Assembly: GCA_018881555.1 (NCBI GenBank)
Contig: JACAXG010000070.1
Coordinates: 4,287,616 to 4,351,615 of the forward strand
DNA length: 64,000 bases
From: Amblyornis subalaris
Taxonomy: Eukaryota > Chordata > Aves > Passeriformes > Ptilonorhynchidae
Direction of reading: 5' to 3'
Below the pieces are notes generated by a model. The model was not told the DNA's origin, did no database searches, and saw nothing but the letters and a program-made list of their open reading frames with translations. A program made the translations under genes and the position numbers. Positions 48,801-62,154 of the stretch are shown here, piece after piece. Numbering within the stretch: position 1 is the stretch's first letter; every line of letters begins with the position of its first letter.

Positions 48801-49759
48801 AGGAGGAGACAGACCTGGACCAGCCAAGGTGCACCAGGAAAACTCCGCAGAAAACAAAGCTAAAATACTTGTGAATCAAAAAAGAAAAGGAAATATGGGA
48901 CATTCATTGCAGACACTTGGGTCAGATGTCCAGCAAGTTTTAAGTGACTTGGTCCTGTTAACTTCTCCATTGATTTTTACGAGCTTCGGATCTGATCTGT
49001 TGACCTCTGCCTAGTTGCCATGGCATATAAATCTCCTAAAGGGCTGGAATGTAAAAAAGGAGTTACCTTAATTGCTTTCGCTCATACCTTGAAGTACAAA
49101 TATTTCCTCCAGGGTTACATCTAAATCTTTTAAAATAGTCAACTATTCAACACACTTATTATTCTCTGCATGAAAAATTATTTTAGTCTACTATGAATGT
49201 GCTGCTCTATAATTCACTATTTTTTAATCTTTAACAGGAAGAAAATGGAAAGGAAATCAACTCATGTCAGTCACGTTGTTTTCTTCTAAGTCTAATACAT
49301 ACACTGAGAGAAAAAACAGATTAGCTGTTCCAGTACCCTGCGTATTCTTTTTTCATTTATTATCTTTAATTTTTCTTCTTTTAAAAACATGTCCATGAAT
49401 GTGAAGGACAAATGCATTAAGCTGATTGAGGCACAATTCATAAAGATGCTTAACATGGAGAATTAGATTTTCTGCTGAACTATGTTCATGGCTTGTTGTC
49501 CTTGTTCCTCTCCAGAGAGCAGCATATTTTTACCATGAGGTCTTGATCCGTATAAGCTGGGACTTTGCTTTAGCATGTGCAGGGTCACTGTGCTGATACC
49601 AGAACATTTTCTGGGAGAGGAAGTAAAAACTCTGTGTAGAAGATTAGATCTAAAAGCACAATTTTGCACAGAGCTGGGACTGTAGAGCTGATTTTGTAGC
49701 AAGAGATATCTCTCTATTTGCTTGGCCTCATCCCCTTTTTTTAATGTTTTGTCTCTTAG
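45878..49759. other. Unassigned DNA, about 3.9 kb, possibly intronic
   Basis: A near-perfect donor (CAG/gtaagtatc, about 46302) has only weak acceptors upstream. A pyrimidine-rich acceptor near 46693 opens a 60-codon frame with several CpGs but no donor. A run of T lies at 47329-47343. Nothing else was recognised. The minus-strand frame 49463-49882 (139 codons) overlaps the exon candidate that follows and is considered separately. Confidence 0.45.
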
Positions 49760-49833
49760 GATTCTCAGAAGGCTGGTGTATTCGATATGAAATAGCTGGT
49801 AGACTGATACAGAAAAGACACAAAAAAGAAAAG
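49760..49833 (+). CDS. Candidate internal coding exon, gene unknown
   Basis: The acceptor is excellent: a T-rich tract ending ttgtctcttag. It is followed by 74 bases and a good donor, AAAAG/gtgagt. Only one frame is open. It starts after two bases and ends on a codon boundary, reading FSEGWCIRYEIAGRLIQKRH and then four charged residues. An amphipathic start and a basic tail give it a protein-like look. It accepts the one base left by 45828-45877. The opposite strand has a 139-codon open frame over the same DNA, so a minus-strand explanation cannot be excluded. The gene is not identified. Confidence 0.35.
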
Positions 49834-49924
49834 GTGAGTGCAGCTGGTCAGCACAAGGGAGGTTAAAAACCAACCATGTCATACCTTACTGGGATTTGTG
49901 AGCTTTTGCACAAGCACTATAAAA

Positions 49925-50012
49925 GTCAGTCATGGCTCGGGAGTTAGGGGAGTTACTTAAAAATTCAGGGTCCTGGGTTCAAACATCTGTTCTGCAATAG
50001 GTTGCTGGCATC
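49925..50012 (+). repeat. Possible ancient tRNA-derived (MIR-like) SINE relic
   Basis: The string 'atggctcgggagttagggga', then 'attcagggtcctgggttcaa' and 'catctgttctgcaatagg' follow the order of the tRNA-related head of MIR/CORE-SINE elements. 'gggttcaaac' sits where a polymerase III B box would be, and a degenerate A-box-like string lies about 50 bases before it. It is heavily diverged, and I could not see the CORE region beyond. A functional tRNA gene is excluded because no cloverleaf can be drawn. Confidence 0.4.
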
Positions 50013-50828
50013 ATTGTAGGCCTAAATTACTAGTTGTAGACCTAAACGTTCTGAAAACTCGACACGAAATTTTGCAAGATTACATTTCAAAAACAAGATG
50101 AGAAAGAGTAGTTTCACGACTCCTGCACAGAGATATCGTAAGGCTAATTATTTCAAAGGCANGGTCTGTAATTTCCATGAATGGAAATGGCAATGGGATC
50201 TGTATAAGACTTGGTCTTTAGGTTTGGTCCTTATATATGAGGAAATAGTAACCCTTCCAAGATGCATAAGCAAAGATATAAATAAGTTAGTACCTTAATT
50301 AAGCAGGTAAATGCTAGTGATGTGGTAATTCTGAGATTACCAGAATACCATTACTTTCTAAAGAGTGATAAAACTACAATGTCTGTCCTTCTCTGGCCAC
50401 TCTGTTCTTCACATAATTTCCCTGCTGCCTTCATGACCTAATTTTTTTTCTTTCACTTAAATCTTCTAGCAAATTTCCATGCAAATCTTCTAGCTCATTT
50501 TCCACTATATTTCATTTGCTTGAGGTTCCCAGTTCTGTAACTCAGAGAAGGAATCCTGAAGTCATTCTGCTGATAGCAACTGTTGATACATGTGTATCAA
50601 TATGAGGCCCGATTTGTCCCTTTGCAAACAGTGGCTGAGACCAAAACTATTGCTCCCTGCCACTGTGATGTTTCAGAGGTGGCTCAGCACATTTCCATTT
50701 TCCTCATTTATCCTCACTCTCCTCTTGTGACATCTACCTAAGCATGTAAATCAACAACTTGTTGATAGCATATCGGGATTTTGTAGAGGTGAAAGAGATG
50801 GTGATCTCTGATAATTTACCATCTTTAG

Positions 50829-51062
50829 GAAATGCTGGATTGTTTTGTTTTCCAAGAGCTTGCTATTTTAGTGAGATCTGCCTGGAAGATGAAGCTCCAG
50901 AGAGAGAATTTGTTTGAAATAAATGTTGTGGGAACATTTGTGCAAGGGTATCACATAAGAAAAAAGTCGAAACTAAGCACAGAAAAGAAGGCAGAGCACT
51001 GCGGCAGTCCAACAAGTGAAGTTGGTCTGGCACAGCAGCTAGTGTTTCTACAACAGGAATGA
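50829..51062 (+). CDS. Possible terminal coding exon, gene unknown
   Basis: After a moderate acceptor (aatttaccatctttag), 77 codons are open in phase 0 before a TGA at 51060-51062. It can follow the 49760-49833 exon in frame. The peptide starts EMLDCFVFQELAILVRSAW, is basic in the middle and glutamine-rich at the end (LAQQLVFLQQE). There is no clear polyadenylation signal close downstream, and the minus strand is equally open (50863-51093), so composition alone may explain the frame. Confidence 0.2.
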   Translation, partial: EMLDCFVFQELAILVRSAWKMKLQRENLFEINVVGTFVQGYHIRKKSKLSTEKKAEHCGSPTSEVGLAQQLVFLQQE

Positions 51063-54000
51063 AAGCTGACACCATGGCTGACTCATGGTACATGTTACAA
51101 TTTCATTCTAATCTTTGTTTTCATTAATTCTGTTTTTCTGAAACTTTCCTTTTTAAAAGTGGATTTGTCCACGGTGGCTGTGTGCTAGAAGGATTTGAAA
51201 ACATTGTGGAGAAGCTTTCAAGAACTTTTGATCTATGCCAATCATGCAGGAATATTCATTCAAGAAAGCACAAAAAATAGGGTAAAATTTTAAAAGAGAA
51301 TAACACAGAGTGGACTCATGCTGGAAGGCCACCAGTCTACCTGAGAGAGACTGGATGGACGGGTTCCGAGAGGCTGAGTTACCATTCTCTCAACCCACTT
51401 TAGTACTTTTCCACAAGATGCCTTAGGAAAGTCACATCTTTCCCTCCTTGTAAAAGCCAAGCTGCTAATCCAGAGCCTCAGAGGTGATAGAGACCTTACT
51501 CTTTGCTGATTTCCTGCTAGAACTGGCCTGCATTGTGAGCTATTCTTCAAATACAAAATCTTACAGATGCTTGAAGGATATTACCTCCTGAACAATTTAT
51601 TAATGTCCTTAAACTGAAAGAGGGATCCAGCAGCCCACATACCTTTTTCAGCAAAACAAAAAGACTAGAAGTCGGACCAGGCAATATTAGATCTACAAGA
51701 GCCCCTTTTTCTCTTCCTAAAGGAATAGTGTGAATAGCCAAGAATTTAGGCCAATCTAGACTTTCTGTATGTACATAGATGCTTTTATCTGGAATGCTTT
51801 AAATTTCAACCAAAATCTTCAGCTTTCACTTGATAGTGCTCCTGTGAAACATCAAATGTATTTACTGAACTTGGAGGAGGCTGGTAGCACAGTATTCATC
51901 TGGTTTGTATTTAAAGGCCAGTTTAAAACTTCTGGAGACACTTTCATCTCACCATGTATTCATATGTGAATAGAGAATTTTAATAATTCATTTTGAGCTT
52001 CTTCTGCAAAGGTATTACTGCAGCTCAGATTCTGTCCTCTTAATTACCTTCTCAGTCTGCACATCATGATCCTNGGTTGATGATAACTCTCTTGATCCAT
52101 ATGAAAGTAATAAGAATGTTCTACCAGGAAAGTTTTCAGATGTGGACACAGTTCTGGCCCAGGAGAGTCTGCATTTTGCAGATAATATTTTAACTTATAG
52201 TTCCTGGTGCAGAGCTAAAGCGCCAGGGAAAAACGCATTTGTTAAAATGCTAACTGAGTGTCTCCTCTGAAGTAATGATAACATCATCAAATTTCAGAAC
52301 CATTGGGGCAGCTAAAGCTAGAGAATTGATTGACTCTCTTGCAAAGTGGCTCTAATTCTACTAATTAGATGTTGAATGGGTGTTAAAGTTCAGCCCGAGT
52401 GATTAATTTCTTTTTCAGCAACTGTACCTTTCTCAGTTAAAGTTTCTGAAAGTTAAAATACACCATAGTCGTAGACAAAAACATGAAATAATTTTGTGTT
52501 TGAATACCTACTTGTAAAATACTGCACCTGGCTTTTCACAATGAATACAAACCCTGATCATGCTGTTCCATATGGAAGTCCCATGAAATAGGCAAATTTA
52601 CCCAAACAATGTCCCTAAGGTTTCCAAGATACTAGGTAAGAGCTATATGCCACGTGTTGGAAATAAGACCTTCAAATTGTGTGGTTCTAAGGATCTGCTA
52701 GCAAGCTTAATTGCAGCCACAAAAATCTTGGCAGGTGTGCTCCAGTGNATGCTCCCAACTCTGCCTCCCTCCCCAGATTCAAGGCAAGTAACATTTAAGT
52801 CATGCCCTGTTAGAGCACTCCACCAATCCCTCTTTCCTGTGGCCATAGCAGAAGGCAGTACAATGGCAGCTGTCTCTAGCACTTTACGGTGGTTCAGGCC
52901 AGGCTAGAATCCAGCCCTCANGTTGCAGTCCTACCAGATTTCTTTGGAGGAAATCCTTTCTCAAGGAGGTCCCTGCCATGGTTGCTCGTCCCTATGCTGT
53001 ACTGCTGCTTTGCTAGCACAGATGTGAGAGNTCTACGCAAAAAAAAACCAGAACAAACAAACAAGTTCAGGGTACTAATGCAGCTGGAAATTAACCAATT
53101 TTCCCTGGCAAGGTTACCTCTCANCTGGGTCTGTTCCCCGATCCAGGTAATTGGGCAGCTGCATGAACTGCTGTGCTGCGCCATGGAAGGAGTGGTGCAG
53201 GGCTCCCTGGGCTCCTGCAGCTGGCATGGGCAGGCTTGCCAGAGACTGCTGCTGCTCCAGGCACCTAATGAGGCAGAACGCNCTCAGCCCTCCTTTTCTA
53301 ATGGTTACTGAATTACACCTGGTACTAGACATAAAATAAACTATGGAAATAGCTTGAGCGAAAAGATAGAACAACTAAAACACTCAGCAGAACTTAAACA
53401 CCAGAAATGTGGTTTAATCAGAGCTTCATATTGTATCTGCAAGCAGTGGCTGCCAGTGGAGTGGAAAAAATTCAGTGTCCTTATTCCTGACAATGGCTAG
53501 CACTAAAGGACATGACAGCTTTCAATTAACTCCGGAAGAGCAGGCAAACTATGAACCTGCAACAACGCAATCTGAGAAACACAGCGGTGTCTGCAGAGGA
53601 CATGTGTACTTACAATTCATTATTAGGCAAAATGTGAAATAAATTAAATCCTAGGAAGCATTTAATTTTTCTGTCAGAAGGACAGCTGTAATCNCACCGT
53701 TGTGGGAAGGAACAGAAAAAAAAAATCTCCAAAAAAAGATGAGTGCTCCTGAATTCTGAGGGGCAAAAAACCGTGGGGACAGCGCTGAGAGCCCTGGAAT
53801 TTAGCCAGTAGCATCTTCTGAGCAAATCGATGCCTCTCTCCAGACGGACACTGAAGAAAGGCAGACAGTGTCCTATCCCCACAGATGTAACAAGAGAATG
53901 CAAAACACCACAGAGGGAGACCTGGGGGAGGAAGACACGCAGAGGTCAGTGCTGCAGGAAGGAGAGAGGGGAGTTGTACGTGTCAAGACACTGGAAGCAC

Positions 54001-57000
54001 TTGGGAAGAGACACCTGAGTGAAGATGGAGGACACTGCTTGGCACGTGTGCACTCACCAGCAGAGTGTGCACAGTAGGTGTTGAAGGAGAGCATTAAAGC
54101 TCAGCTCAGACAACTTCATCCCCAGAGAAGCAGCTTGTCTGATGTTTGTCTTGAAAAGAAGTGGAGCACTGTTTATGCCCAACTGACTAAGGTGAACAAA
54201 AATGCATTAGTCAAGCAGCTGCTGGAAACATTGGAAGTCATACTCAGGAAAAACAGAGGCACTTGAAGGTAGAAAGGATATAGCTAAAAGTGACAGAGGA
54301 GAGGCTGTGACCCATCAATGAGTGTTTGAACTGTAAATATGTGAGTAAAGAGTACTGAAAAATTTGTAAAGGGGTCAAGCTAAAACTATGTCAGTCCCTG
54401 TTTTACTATAGACCATTTGACTGGAGAACAGGGGACCACAGCAAGTATTAAGAAGTCTTTTGGGAAGAAGTAAGTTCAGCCAAGTCCAAAGTAGACCTGA
54501 GAGTGCACTGACACCCCNGTCACTCCTGTGGTGTGTTATCACAGACAATAGTGGAGGGGTATCAGTTTCCACAAGCTGAGGATGTGACCTGTATTATCTC
54601 CCAGACATTTGGTGAGGGCTGAGAGAAAGTGGAGTGAAAAAAATTAATGATCATAATTTGGAAAACAGAGAGCAATTATAANTGTAATTTCTTTTTATCA
54701 AAAGATGAAGTATCAGAACACCACAGAGGGAGTGTTTTAAGGCATTATCATAATGCCACACNAAGTGCTCTAGAGCACACACTCTATTATTTTGTATATT
54801 TACTCTGATGAGACAGAGCAGAATATTTAAAATTTCTTTTTTTGGCTGACCTGTTATAAGGAACTAATTCTTGGCCAATGACCCTTATAGTGTCAGAAAG
54901 CTTTTTGTGTTAATTATATAAAATCCACCACNCTGTGCACAGTCTCTTTGCTTTCTCAAATATCCAGCCACATGTTTAGCCACACTTGATTCTTCTTTTA
55001 AGGTCAAATTCTGCCTCTTACCTNTTTGGATCACTGGCCTTGGTTCATTGCTTTGTGAGCTTCTTCTCCAAGACTATGTTTAAAAATATAAATAAAAAGT
55101 GACTGGGTAAAATTTGTACTGCTGAATTATGTGAAAANAATAATGTTGATTTTAATGGTACTTCTGTAAACACAAGCATGAAGATCTTTCTATACAAATA
55201 TTTATACTGTTGATAATGTTACTCGGCTCATTCAGTAACATGGGAAAGTTTTCATTCAAATAATTTAAATTTGTAGGCATAAAAACAGTGGCAAGCAGGG
55301 GTGAATCTGACAGTCTCCTGACAGAGGAGAGGCTGCTGCAGCTCCATGCTTGAGATCCAACCAGCAAGAGTGACCCAGTAGGCACAGGCACTCTGGTGCA
55401 GGTGTGTAACACACACACATATGCACACAAACTGACACAGGNAGACACACAGAGCACTCACAGGAACACAGACAACACCAATGTCCTCATCTTCCTCTCC
55501 TCTTTGGCAGTTTTGGATGAAGCTCTCTAAGTGGGAATATACACATATATATGCATTGTATGTTCCTCCAGCAGCTACTTGCCAGACGTTAAGCTATATT
55601 TCCCTCTGACAGTAATATCATTTTGGTGTCTTATAAGAAATGTGAGATGGCAGAAACATCAATATTTGGGGTAGGATCTGACACTACATTGAAGAGGACT
55701 GGACAATGGCAGAAGCATACAGATTATAATGAAATAGAGAAAAAAACCAGGGACATGCTAAAGGGTACATTTAAAAAAATGAGAAATGCTTTCCCTTGAC
55801 AAAAGATATGTCATTTACTGTAGACTCAAAGATGACCGGTTTTCCTCCCCATACTTGATATCTTCATTACTGCCATTACATAAAATTTTCAATGTCAGCA
55901 GAAATAAATAATTACATGGTGGTTTCAGAAAATAATGTATTCCACTGTGCTTTAAGCTTTCTGCCTGTCACCATCTGTATTTCTAATCTAGGCCTTTGCC
56001 ACACACCTATGCCACACACCTATTCCAGTTTTCTGCCACAACAGATTGAGAAATCTGAAGTAAATAGTCAGACACACAGGTGCAATTTAAAACACCAGTG
56101 TGAGCTTGGGGGCACTGCTTCATTGCTATTGTTCAGATGTCAGGTCTCAGGCTCCCTGAAAAATAAAGTGGCCTTGAAAATATAATTTTTATAATAATCT
56201 CTTTAGGGTTCTCTCAGTTACAAGTCACTAAAACTGAGATAGCAAGATTTTCTAAGGCTGGATAACTTCTGCTGCTTTCTTATTTCCCCTTCTCTCCCTG
56301 CCTCCTGCNTAGCTTAACCGAGTTTCTTAGCTTCATCTGTGGATGGGGAATTTGAGTAGAGTAGAAGCCATTATTCAAACAAGCCTGACCATGGTTAATG
56401 TGGAATTGTTAGGGCTGCCAACACACCATACACTTCTGCGGAGCAGGAAAATGAAAGGTAATTACGCAGTAAAGAAGGGTTGTCTTTGTTTGAGCCAGTG
56501 GGTTGGTATATTTTCAAGCTGCCATTTTGCCTGACTGAAGTTCTCTGATCTTCGCTCTGCTGCTGGAAAGGCACATACCTACCCTTGGAGGGTTGTGCCT
56601 TTACCCAAGCAGAGACCACGGAAGGGTGGAACAGGAGCCAAGCTGAGCAGCCCTAATAGAGGGCTGACGGTTCCTAGTACAGATCACATCTCTGACAGAG
56701 ATNTCTTGCAGTGCTGCACAAACATGCACCACACCATGGTTCTTGTGGCATCATTTTTAAAGTACACAAACTGCAAGAAGAGGTTTCATGTTCCTTGAAG
56801 TGGGCCTCCTTCGCATTCCTCACTGGTGGCTGTATGGATGCAGACACATGGCTTTCTCTCCTGGAAGGACAAGACATGTAGCTAACTTTGTCCTCTCAAG
56901 TCTGTCAGTGAAATTTTCCTGATGAAAACCTAGGATTTTCCTGAATAATTGATTTCCCCAAAATGTAATTTCTCTTTCATTCCCTTGTTTTTATAGTCTC

Positions 57001-57438
57001 CCAACAAAGGATGTTTGTACATGTTTTGATTTCCTTCTCTAGAAAGCCTTAATCTTGTTTTCCTTGCTGGCCTGGCACAAAGACAATGGTGGCATTGACC
57101 CAAGAATGACCATGAGGAAGAAAGTGTGTCTGCAAGAGGTCACATCGAGGTAACTCACCATTTGGAAGAAAACTGTTGCCCTTGCAACAACCAAAGCCAA
57201 TCCTGCTCTCATGCCCCAGAATAGCTGTGCAACTGTGGCTGCCACACTTTGCTCCCTCCTCATTTCTCAGACAAATAAAGGTGCAGCATTAGAAAGGGAC
57301 ATTATTTTGCTCTTTTCGTATGAGAGTTGTGGACCTCTCAGTCCTGCATGGGGTAATGAAAAGGGCATCCTCTCTCTCTCTTACACTGCTGTGCGAAAGC
57401 ATATCACAGTGTATTAGAAATGAATGCTTTTCTTGCAG
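51063..57438. other. Unassigned DNA, about 6.4 kb
   Basis: No gene was called. A strong pyrimidine tract with acceptor near 51161 opens a 13-codon frame ending in TGA. GC-richer patches lie at 52640-53330 and 53530-54080; the second has about a dozen CpGs and may be repeat-derived, but I recognise no family. A CA-rich run lies at 55408-55450. A tandem 'gccacacaccta' pair lies at about 55998-56022. Confidence 0.45.
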
Positions 57439-57548
57439 CCTATCCTGGTTTTGAAGAGATTTCCTCCTTTTCTTTACACAAAACTCAAGTGAAGCCGAAA
57501 GATAAGCATGTTTTCTTGGTCAAGCATTCCATTTTTACTTTAGTTTGA
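57439..57548 (+). other. Terminal-exon-like block, low confidence
   Basis: After a good acceptor (atgcttttcttgcag), a frame entered after two bases runs for 35 codons (YPGFEEISSFSLHKTQVKPK and onward) to TGA at 57546-57548. It cannot directly follow 49760-49833, which ends in phase 0. No polyadenylation signal was seen nearby. It is recorded because the acceptor and peptide look reasonable. Confidence 0.15.
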
Positions 57549-59821
57549 AAAGGCAAGATACATTAGTTACTCATAACAGTGCAAAATCTGAGATGCACCA
57601 TACCAAGAGANAAGAAAATAGGGCTTTAAATATATATGTTAACTATGGGCATAAAAGCCCCCCAGAACAGACCTGAATTTACGAATTTAGCCATAAAATG
57701 AAACTGTATATCTAAAAGTTTTATACATTTTAATTATTTCAGGACAAAGTTGTGAGGACAAGTTTTATAGCTCTTAGGATCTATTGGGAAATTGGATAAT
57801 GCATAAAAGAAGAAGATAATGAATGCTGCTGCATAGAGAAATGAACAAAGCTGTAATACTCAGGTAGTAATAGGGAAGATTACATTTATATTATAGATGA
57901 ACGTACTGTTCAGTGGTGATACAAGCAGGTTGTAATGTCATCACGGAAAGGCAAAGACATTTCTGTAAAAAAAAACCCACTCTGATGATTATTCTTTTAA
58001 ATGTAAAAGGACAAATTTATTTCTGGTGCAACTCTATTGGAATTCTTCCTCATACCTAATTTCTAAACTTTCTGGTGACATGACACAGGTATTTTGTCAC
58101 ACATCCTATCATGATGGAACATGTATTAGTAAATGAAACTGCCATGGTGGTTCTACACAAATGCCTACTACTTTTTTAGCTGGAGATTCTTTTATCAATA
58201 CTGAAAACAACAACTTGGTTTGAATTGACAGATAAGCTTGGAGAAGAAAAGAAATGACATACTTATATCTTAAAAATGTAATCTAAATACTAAAAAATGT
58301 CATAAATACACTGATGAAACTGAAATCTGTAGTGGTCTTGAACTGGTGATATTCTTGTGCACATGTTAATGAGAGATAAACACTTCTTAGAGCTCTGTTA
58401 CTAGAATTTGTATGTTTACATGGTTGCAAAATCACGTAAGATTTGTTTATCACTCTTTGTATATGTATTTGTATTCATAACAGATTTCTTTGCATTGCAG
58501 CTAATTGCATAGAGCAAAAAAAAGAATGCCAAAAATATAGCAGGAGGGCTAAGCAGGTGTTAACACAAATGTGCTGAAAAAATAGATAATTGCTTTTTGT
58601 ATTTCAAGCACCAGCACGATTTTTTTTTACTTTCATTTTTATCATTGGTTGTGTGCAGTGGTTTTTGTATAGTGACAGAAAAAAGTATTTCTCAGCAAGA
58701 CTGATGCTGGGAAATCCTGGTTTTAAAAAACAGAAAGCTGAAAAATGGTCTTTCAGATGGAGAAATTACCTCAGGTATCAAAACCCAGCTGAGTACCAGT
58801 TATTAATCAGGAGAAAGTTTAGCAAAATTAAGTACTATTCAATTGACTGCTGGGTACCAGCTTTCATGTGACAAGTTTGGATTTTCAGCTTAAGATACTT
58901 TTACTCTTCAGAATGTGGAGCAGGAAGGAGAGGATATTTATGAAGATGAGAAAAAATATGAAATAAAAAAAATCAGGTGATTAGCATAATCATATAGGAA
59001 CATGCCAAATTACTTTGAGCTTGCTGAAGTGTTGTCCCACAGTATTTTTATTTTTTCTTGTCAACATTAAACAACAACTGTTTTCCTAGTTCTAATTTTT
59101 TACATCACAATACATGAACCCAAGCAAAGAGAAAAATGCCGTAATTGGGAAGTATATATTTTTAAGCCCATAAATATCCAGCAAACAATGTGTGGTAACA
59201 ACTCCCAGAAAGTTTTGGTGAATTTTAGTAATGAATATGGCCCTATTTTAAACTTCATTTTAGAAGAGAGTAATGCAGCTGTGAGTGGGACCAGAGAGGG
59301 AAAACTGCATTGGTGTGATAGGTAAATGCAGTGAAATGTAAGGCGCAAGTCCAAACTTGTGTAAAAATTGAGCAGAGCAATGTTGTAAGGACTGAATGCC
59401 GATAGGACAACTAAACAGGAGACAAAAAAGAGAAAGCTTGAAGTAGCAACTTAGAACAAATTCCTCAGTATAGCAATTTTTCTACAGATTTATATGGAAC
59501 TCAGTAACTTACTTCTGTTGCTTTGACCTTGGCACCTCCATGGATTTTCACGACTTCTAATCATATGTGATGGGGTTCACACAAGAGCATTAGATCAGGT
59601 AGGCCAGGTTTTCATCTGCATGGAGGCAGTTTCACATCACAACAGATATAAAAAGGAAGGAGAAGGCTTGTAAGAAAGTGACTACATTTCTGAATTTTCA
59701 CCTTGATAATCTCAAGAACAGTGCCCTAAAAGTTGATCATTACCGAGGGATTTCGGAGTGAAAACCATAAATATGGCACGGAAATTACTCTTTGGGCTAA
59801 CAGGATGGGTGGCATGAGGAT
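57549..59821. other. Unassigned AT-rich DNA
   Basis: A plus-strand frame at 58590-58871 (93 codons) has one hydrophobic segment followed by a basic tail. It has no clear splice or promoter context and is treated as chance. No repeat family was recognised. Confidence 0.5.
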
Positions 59822-59851
59822 AGATACAATATGATACAATATGATACAATA
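59822..59851 (+). repeat. Short tandem repeat, ten-base unit, about three copies
   Basis: ATGATACAAT-type units (first copy diverged at its start) are followed by an AT-rich ATATATAAATAT tail. It is too short to classify beyond a minisatellite seed. Confidence 0.8.
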
Positions 59852-62154
59852 TATATAAATATTTAATTTCTGCTCTGCAAATTTCTAAATAGGTAGTCCT
59901 CTAGGTACTTATTTTAGTTTCATAACATTGTTATCACCACAGAACTGGGAAGTTTTCGATCAGTCATGCAATCAAGGTGCTGTACACTTTTTCCCTAACC
60001 AAATTATATTTGTGGAAAGGTCAGAATATATAGCTAATTGAACTGCAAAAGAATAATTGGCTTAAAAGACTTAGTGGCTTGAATGACTTTGGAATTTATC
60101 CAAACAGAGCAAGTAATTTGTATTTGGCTTATGCTAAGGAACAGTGCCGTGCCATGGTTAAAACCTATACCACAGCTCTGCTCAGGCATGTATCATTCCT
60201 ACCCTTTTTGGTGAGAAAACTAAGATGTTGAAATTCTGTGTGGGGTCAAGAATAATATCAGTGGGAATATGGAGGAAAAGAGTTCTCTCCTTCTAAATTC
60301 TGAGATATCCAGGCAGAGTTTGCANCTTAGGACACCATTAGGTACAACTCCAAACCAGTACCCCTCATATTTGCCTGCCAGTTTTTTTGCAAGTACTTTG
60401 TTTCTAGCATTGTATTGGATTTCAGGTTGGTTAACTTTGAATAATTATACATTGTCTAAAGACTTTCATCTGTTGCTCAGTTTAAATAGCAATCTAAAAT
60501 CACAGCAAAATAGGTTCTAGAAAAAGGTTTTCTTTTGTTATTCCTCTTTTGTTTTGTAAATAATTATTAAAGGTAGTTGACAGACATAGATATTCATGTA
60601 GATGTACTCATATTTTTATATCACTCTTTTATTAATGAAGAGAGTACCAGAACATAAGAGTTTTGAGCACCTGCCCAACTCTCATAAGGTTTTCCTTTCA
60701 TAAGTAATTTTGTAATGTTCCCTTTGTTTCAAGAGAATCAATTAACTATCTGTTAAAGTTGGTGTGATCCTTGTCAAGAGATGATGATATTCTTGTTTGT
60801 GACAATCTTTCATAGGGTAATTTGGGAGAAAGTGCAGTAGGTTCAAGCAAAAACTCTGCAAAACAGCAGCAAAAAGCCCAAGACTCACAGCTTTCTTGGT
60901 AAGAATTGACTTTTTCTCTGCAGTTTGGGAATTCCCTGTATTATTGATGCCTGCATTGGACAGAGTGCTGCATATGCTGCTCTTTTTCCCTTACCCCTCA
61001 TTACACAGCTATGTTTTAAGGTTGTACTCAGGGAAGAGCAGCATTGCAGGCACTGCCAAAGGAGTCTTGCTTCAGGGCAGTGATAAACAAGGTCCCTGTG
61101 CCAGGACAGTCCCAGGATAGTAAAGGCTTCCAGTAGAGAGGAGTCAGAAGGCGATAGATGCGTTCAACTAGTCTGGGTGCAGGCCAGAAGTAAAAATGAC
61201 CTTTCTGCCTCTTCCATATCTGACAACTCCTGCCAATATGTTGATGTGGGACAGGTAGTGCTGGGACTAGAGGAATGCTGTGAGTTAATTGGACAGCAGC
61301 AGTGATGCAAGGAGCACTGAGGAAGAAAAGTTAAAACTCCAAACTGACACTTGGACCAAAGAAAATTTCTTCAAACAGCATTTTGAGGCACATTGAGTGC
61401 CACGAAGGGAGAAATTAATCCAATAAACTGGTATCCTTAAGACCAGATTCTCCCATGGCTGCTTGTTGTCAGAGCAGCTGGTGCCCATGTGCCAAAGGCG
61501 ATGTTTTCTCAGCAGGAGCTGCTTGAATGTAAAGGAACCAAGCTTTTTCTGAAGTTTTAAGGTCATCAGTCAGTTATCAAGGATCTGGAATATTTGGAGG
61601 CTCACTCAATGAAGGGAGATAGATAATTTCCCACTGTTTAGGAAGGATACTAACCAATACATCCGGGTTAGATCTCTTATAGGTAGCAAAGATGCTGTGA
61701 GAAGGATTCTTGCCTTCCTGGCATTTACTGATTTATAGGACAGTGGGGACTGTCTACCCTACTTGACTAGTCTGCCAAGTCTCAGACCTACTGAGCAGGA
61801 CTCAGACCTTTGATTCCTGCACCATACTCCCGTGCTGCCATGCCAGTCTTCAGTATGTTCATAGCATCATGGCACAGCCCCTCTCCAGTCCCAGAGGACT
61901 GCGTATAAACACCATCCACCTGGCCAGCGAACATCTTTCCCTCAGATACACAGGAGCTGGGTCATGGGAAAGATGGGCTGTGCCAATGCACTGAGCTGGA
62001 AATAGGTGTAGCATTCAGCTGCTCAGCCGAGAGTGAGCTGTGAGGACACCTGAACAAAGACTGTCACTTCATAGCAAATAACATTTGACAGCTGCCTTTT
62101 GTCTGACATAAATCTTCTCAATATTTTCAAAATAATCCCTACTTCCAGTGAACA
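59852..62154. other. Unassigned DNA, about 2.3 kb
   Basis: No gene was recognised. The base composition becomes GC-richer from about 60900 to 62060, with scattered CpGs but no splice-bounded open frame and no repeat family that I recognise. Confidence 0.5.

Noticed and set aside
49925..50012. A functional tRNA gene, because of the gggttcaaac B-box-like string
   Set aside because: No acceptor stem, anticodon stem or properly spaced A box could be drawn; a decayed SINE head fits better.
52640..53330. GC-richer segment starting TGCCACGTG as another LTR
   Set aside because: No matching CA end, target duplication or LTR promoter order could be found.
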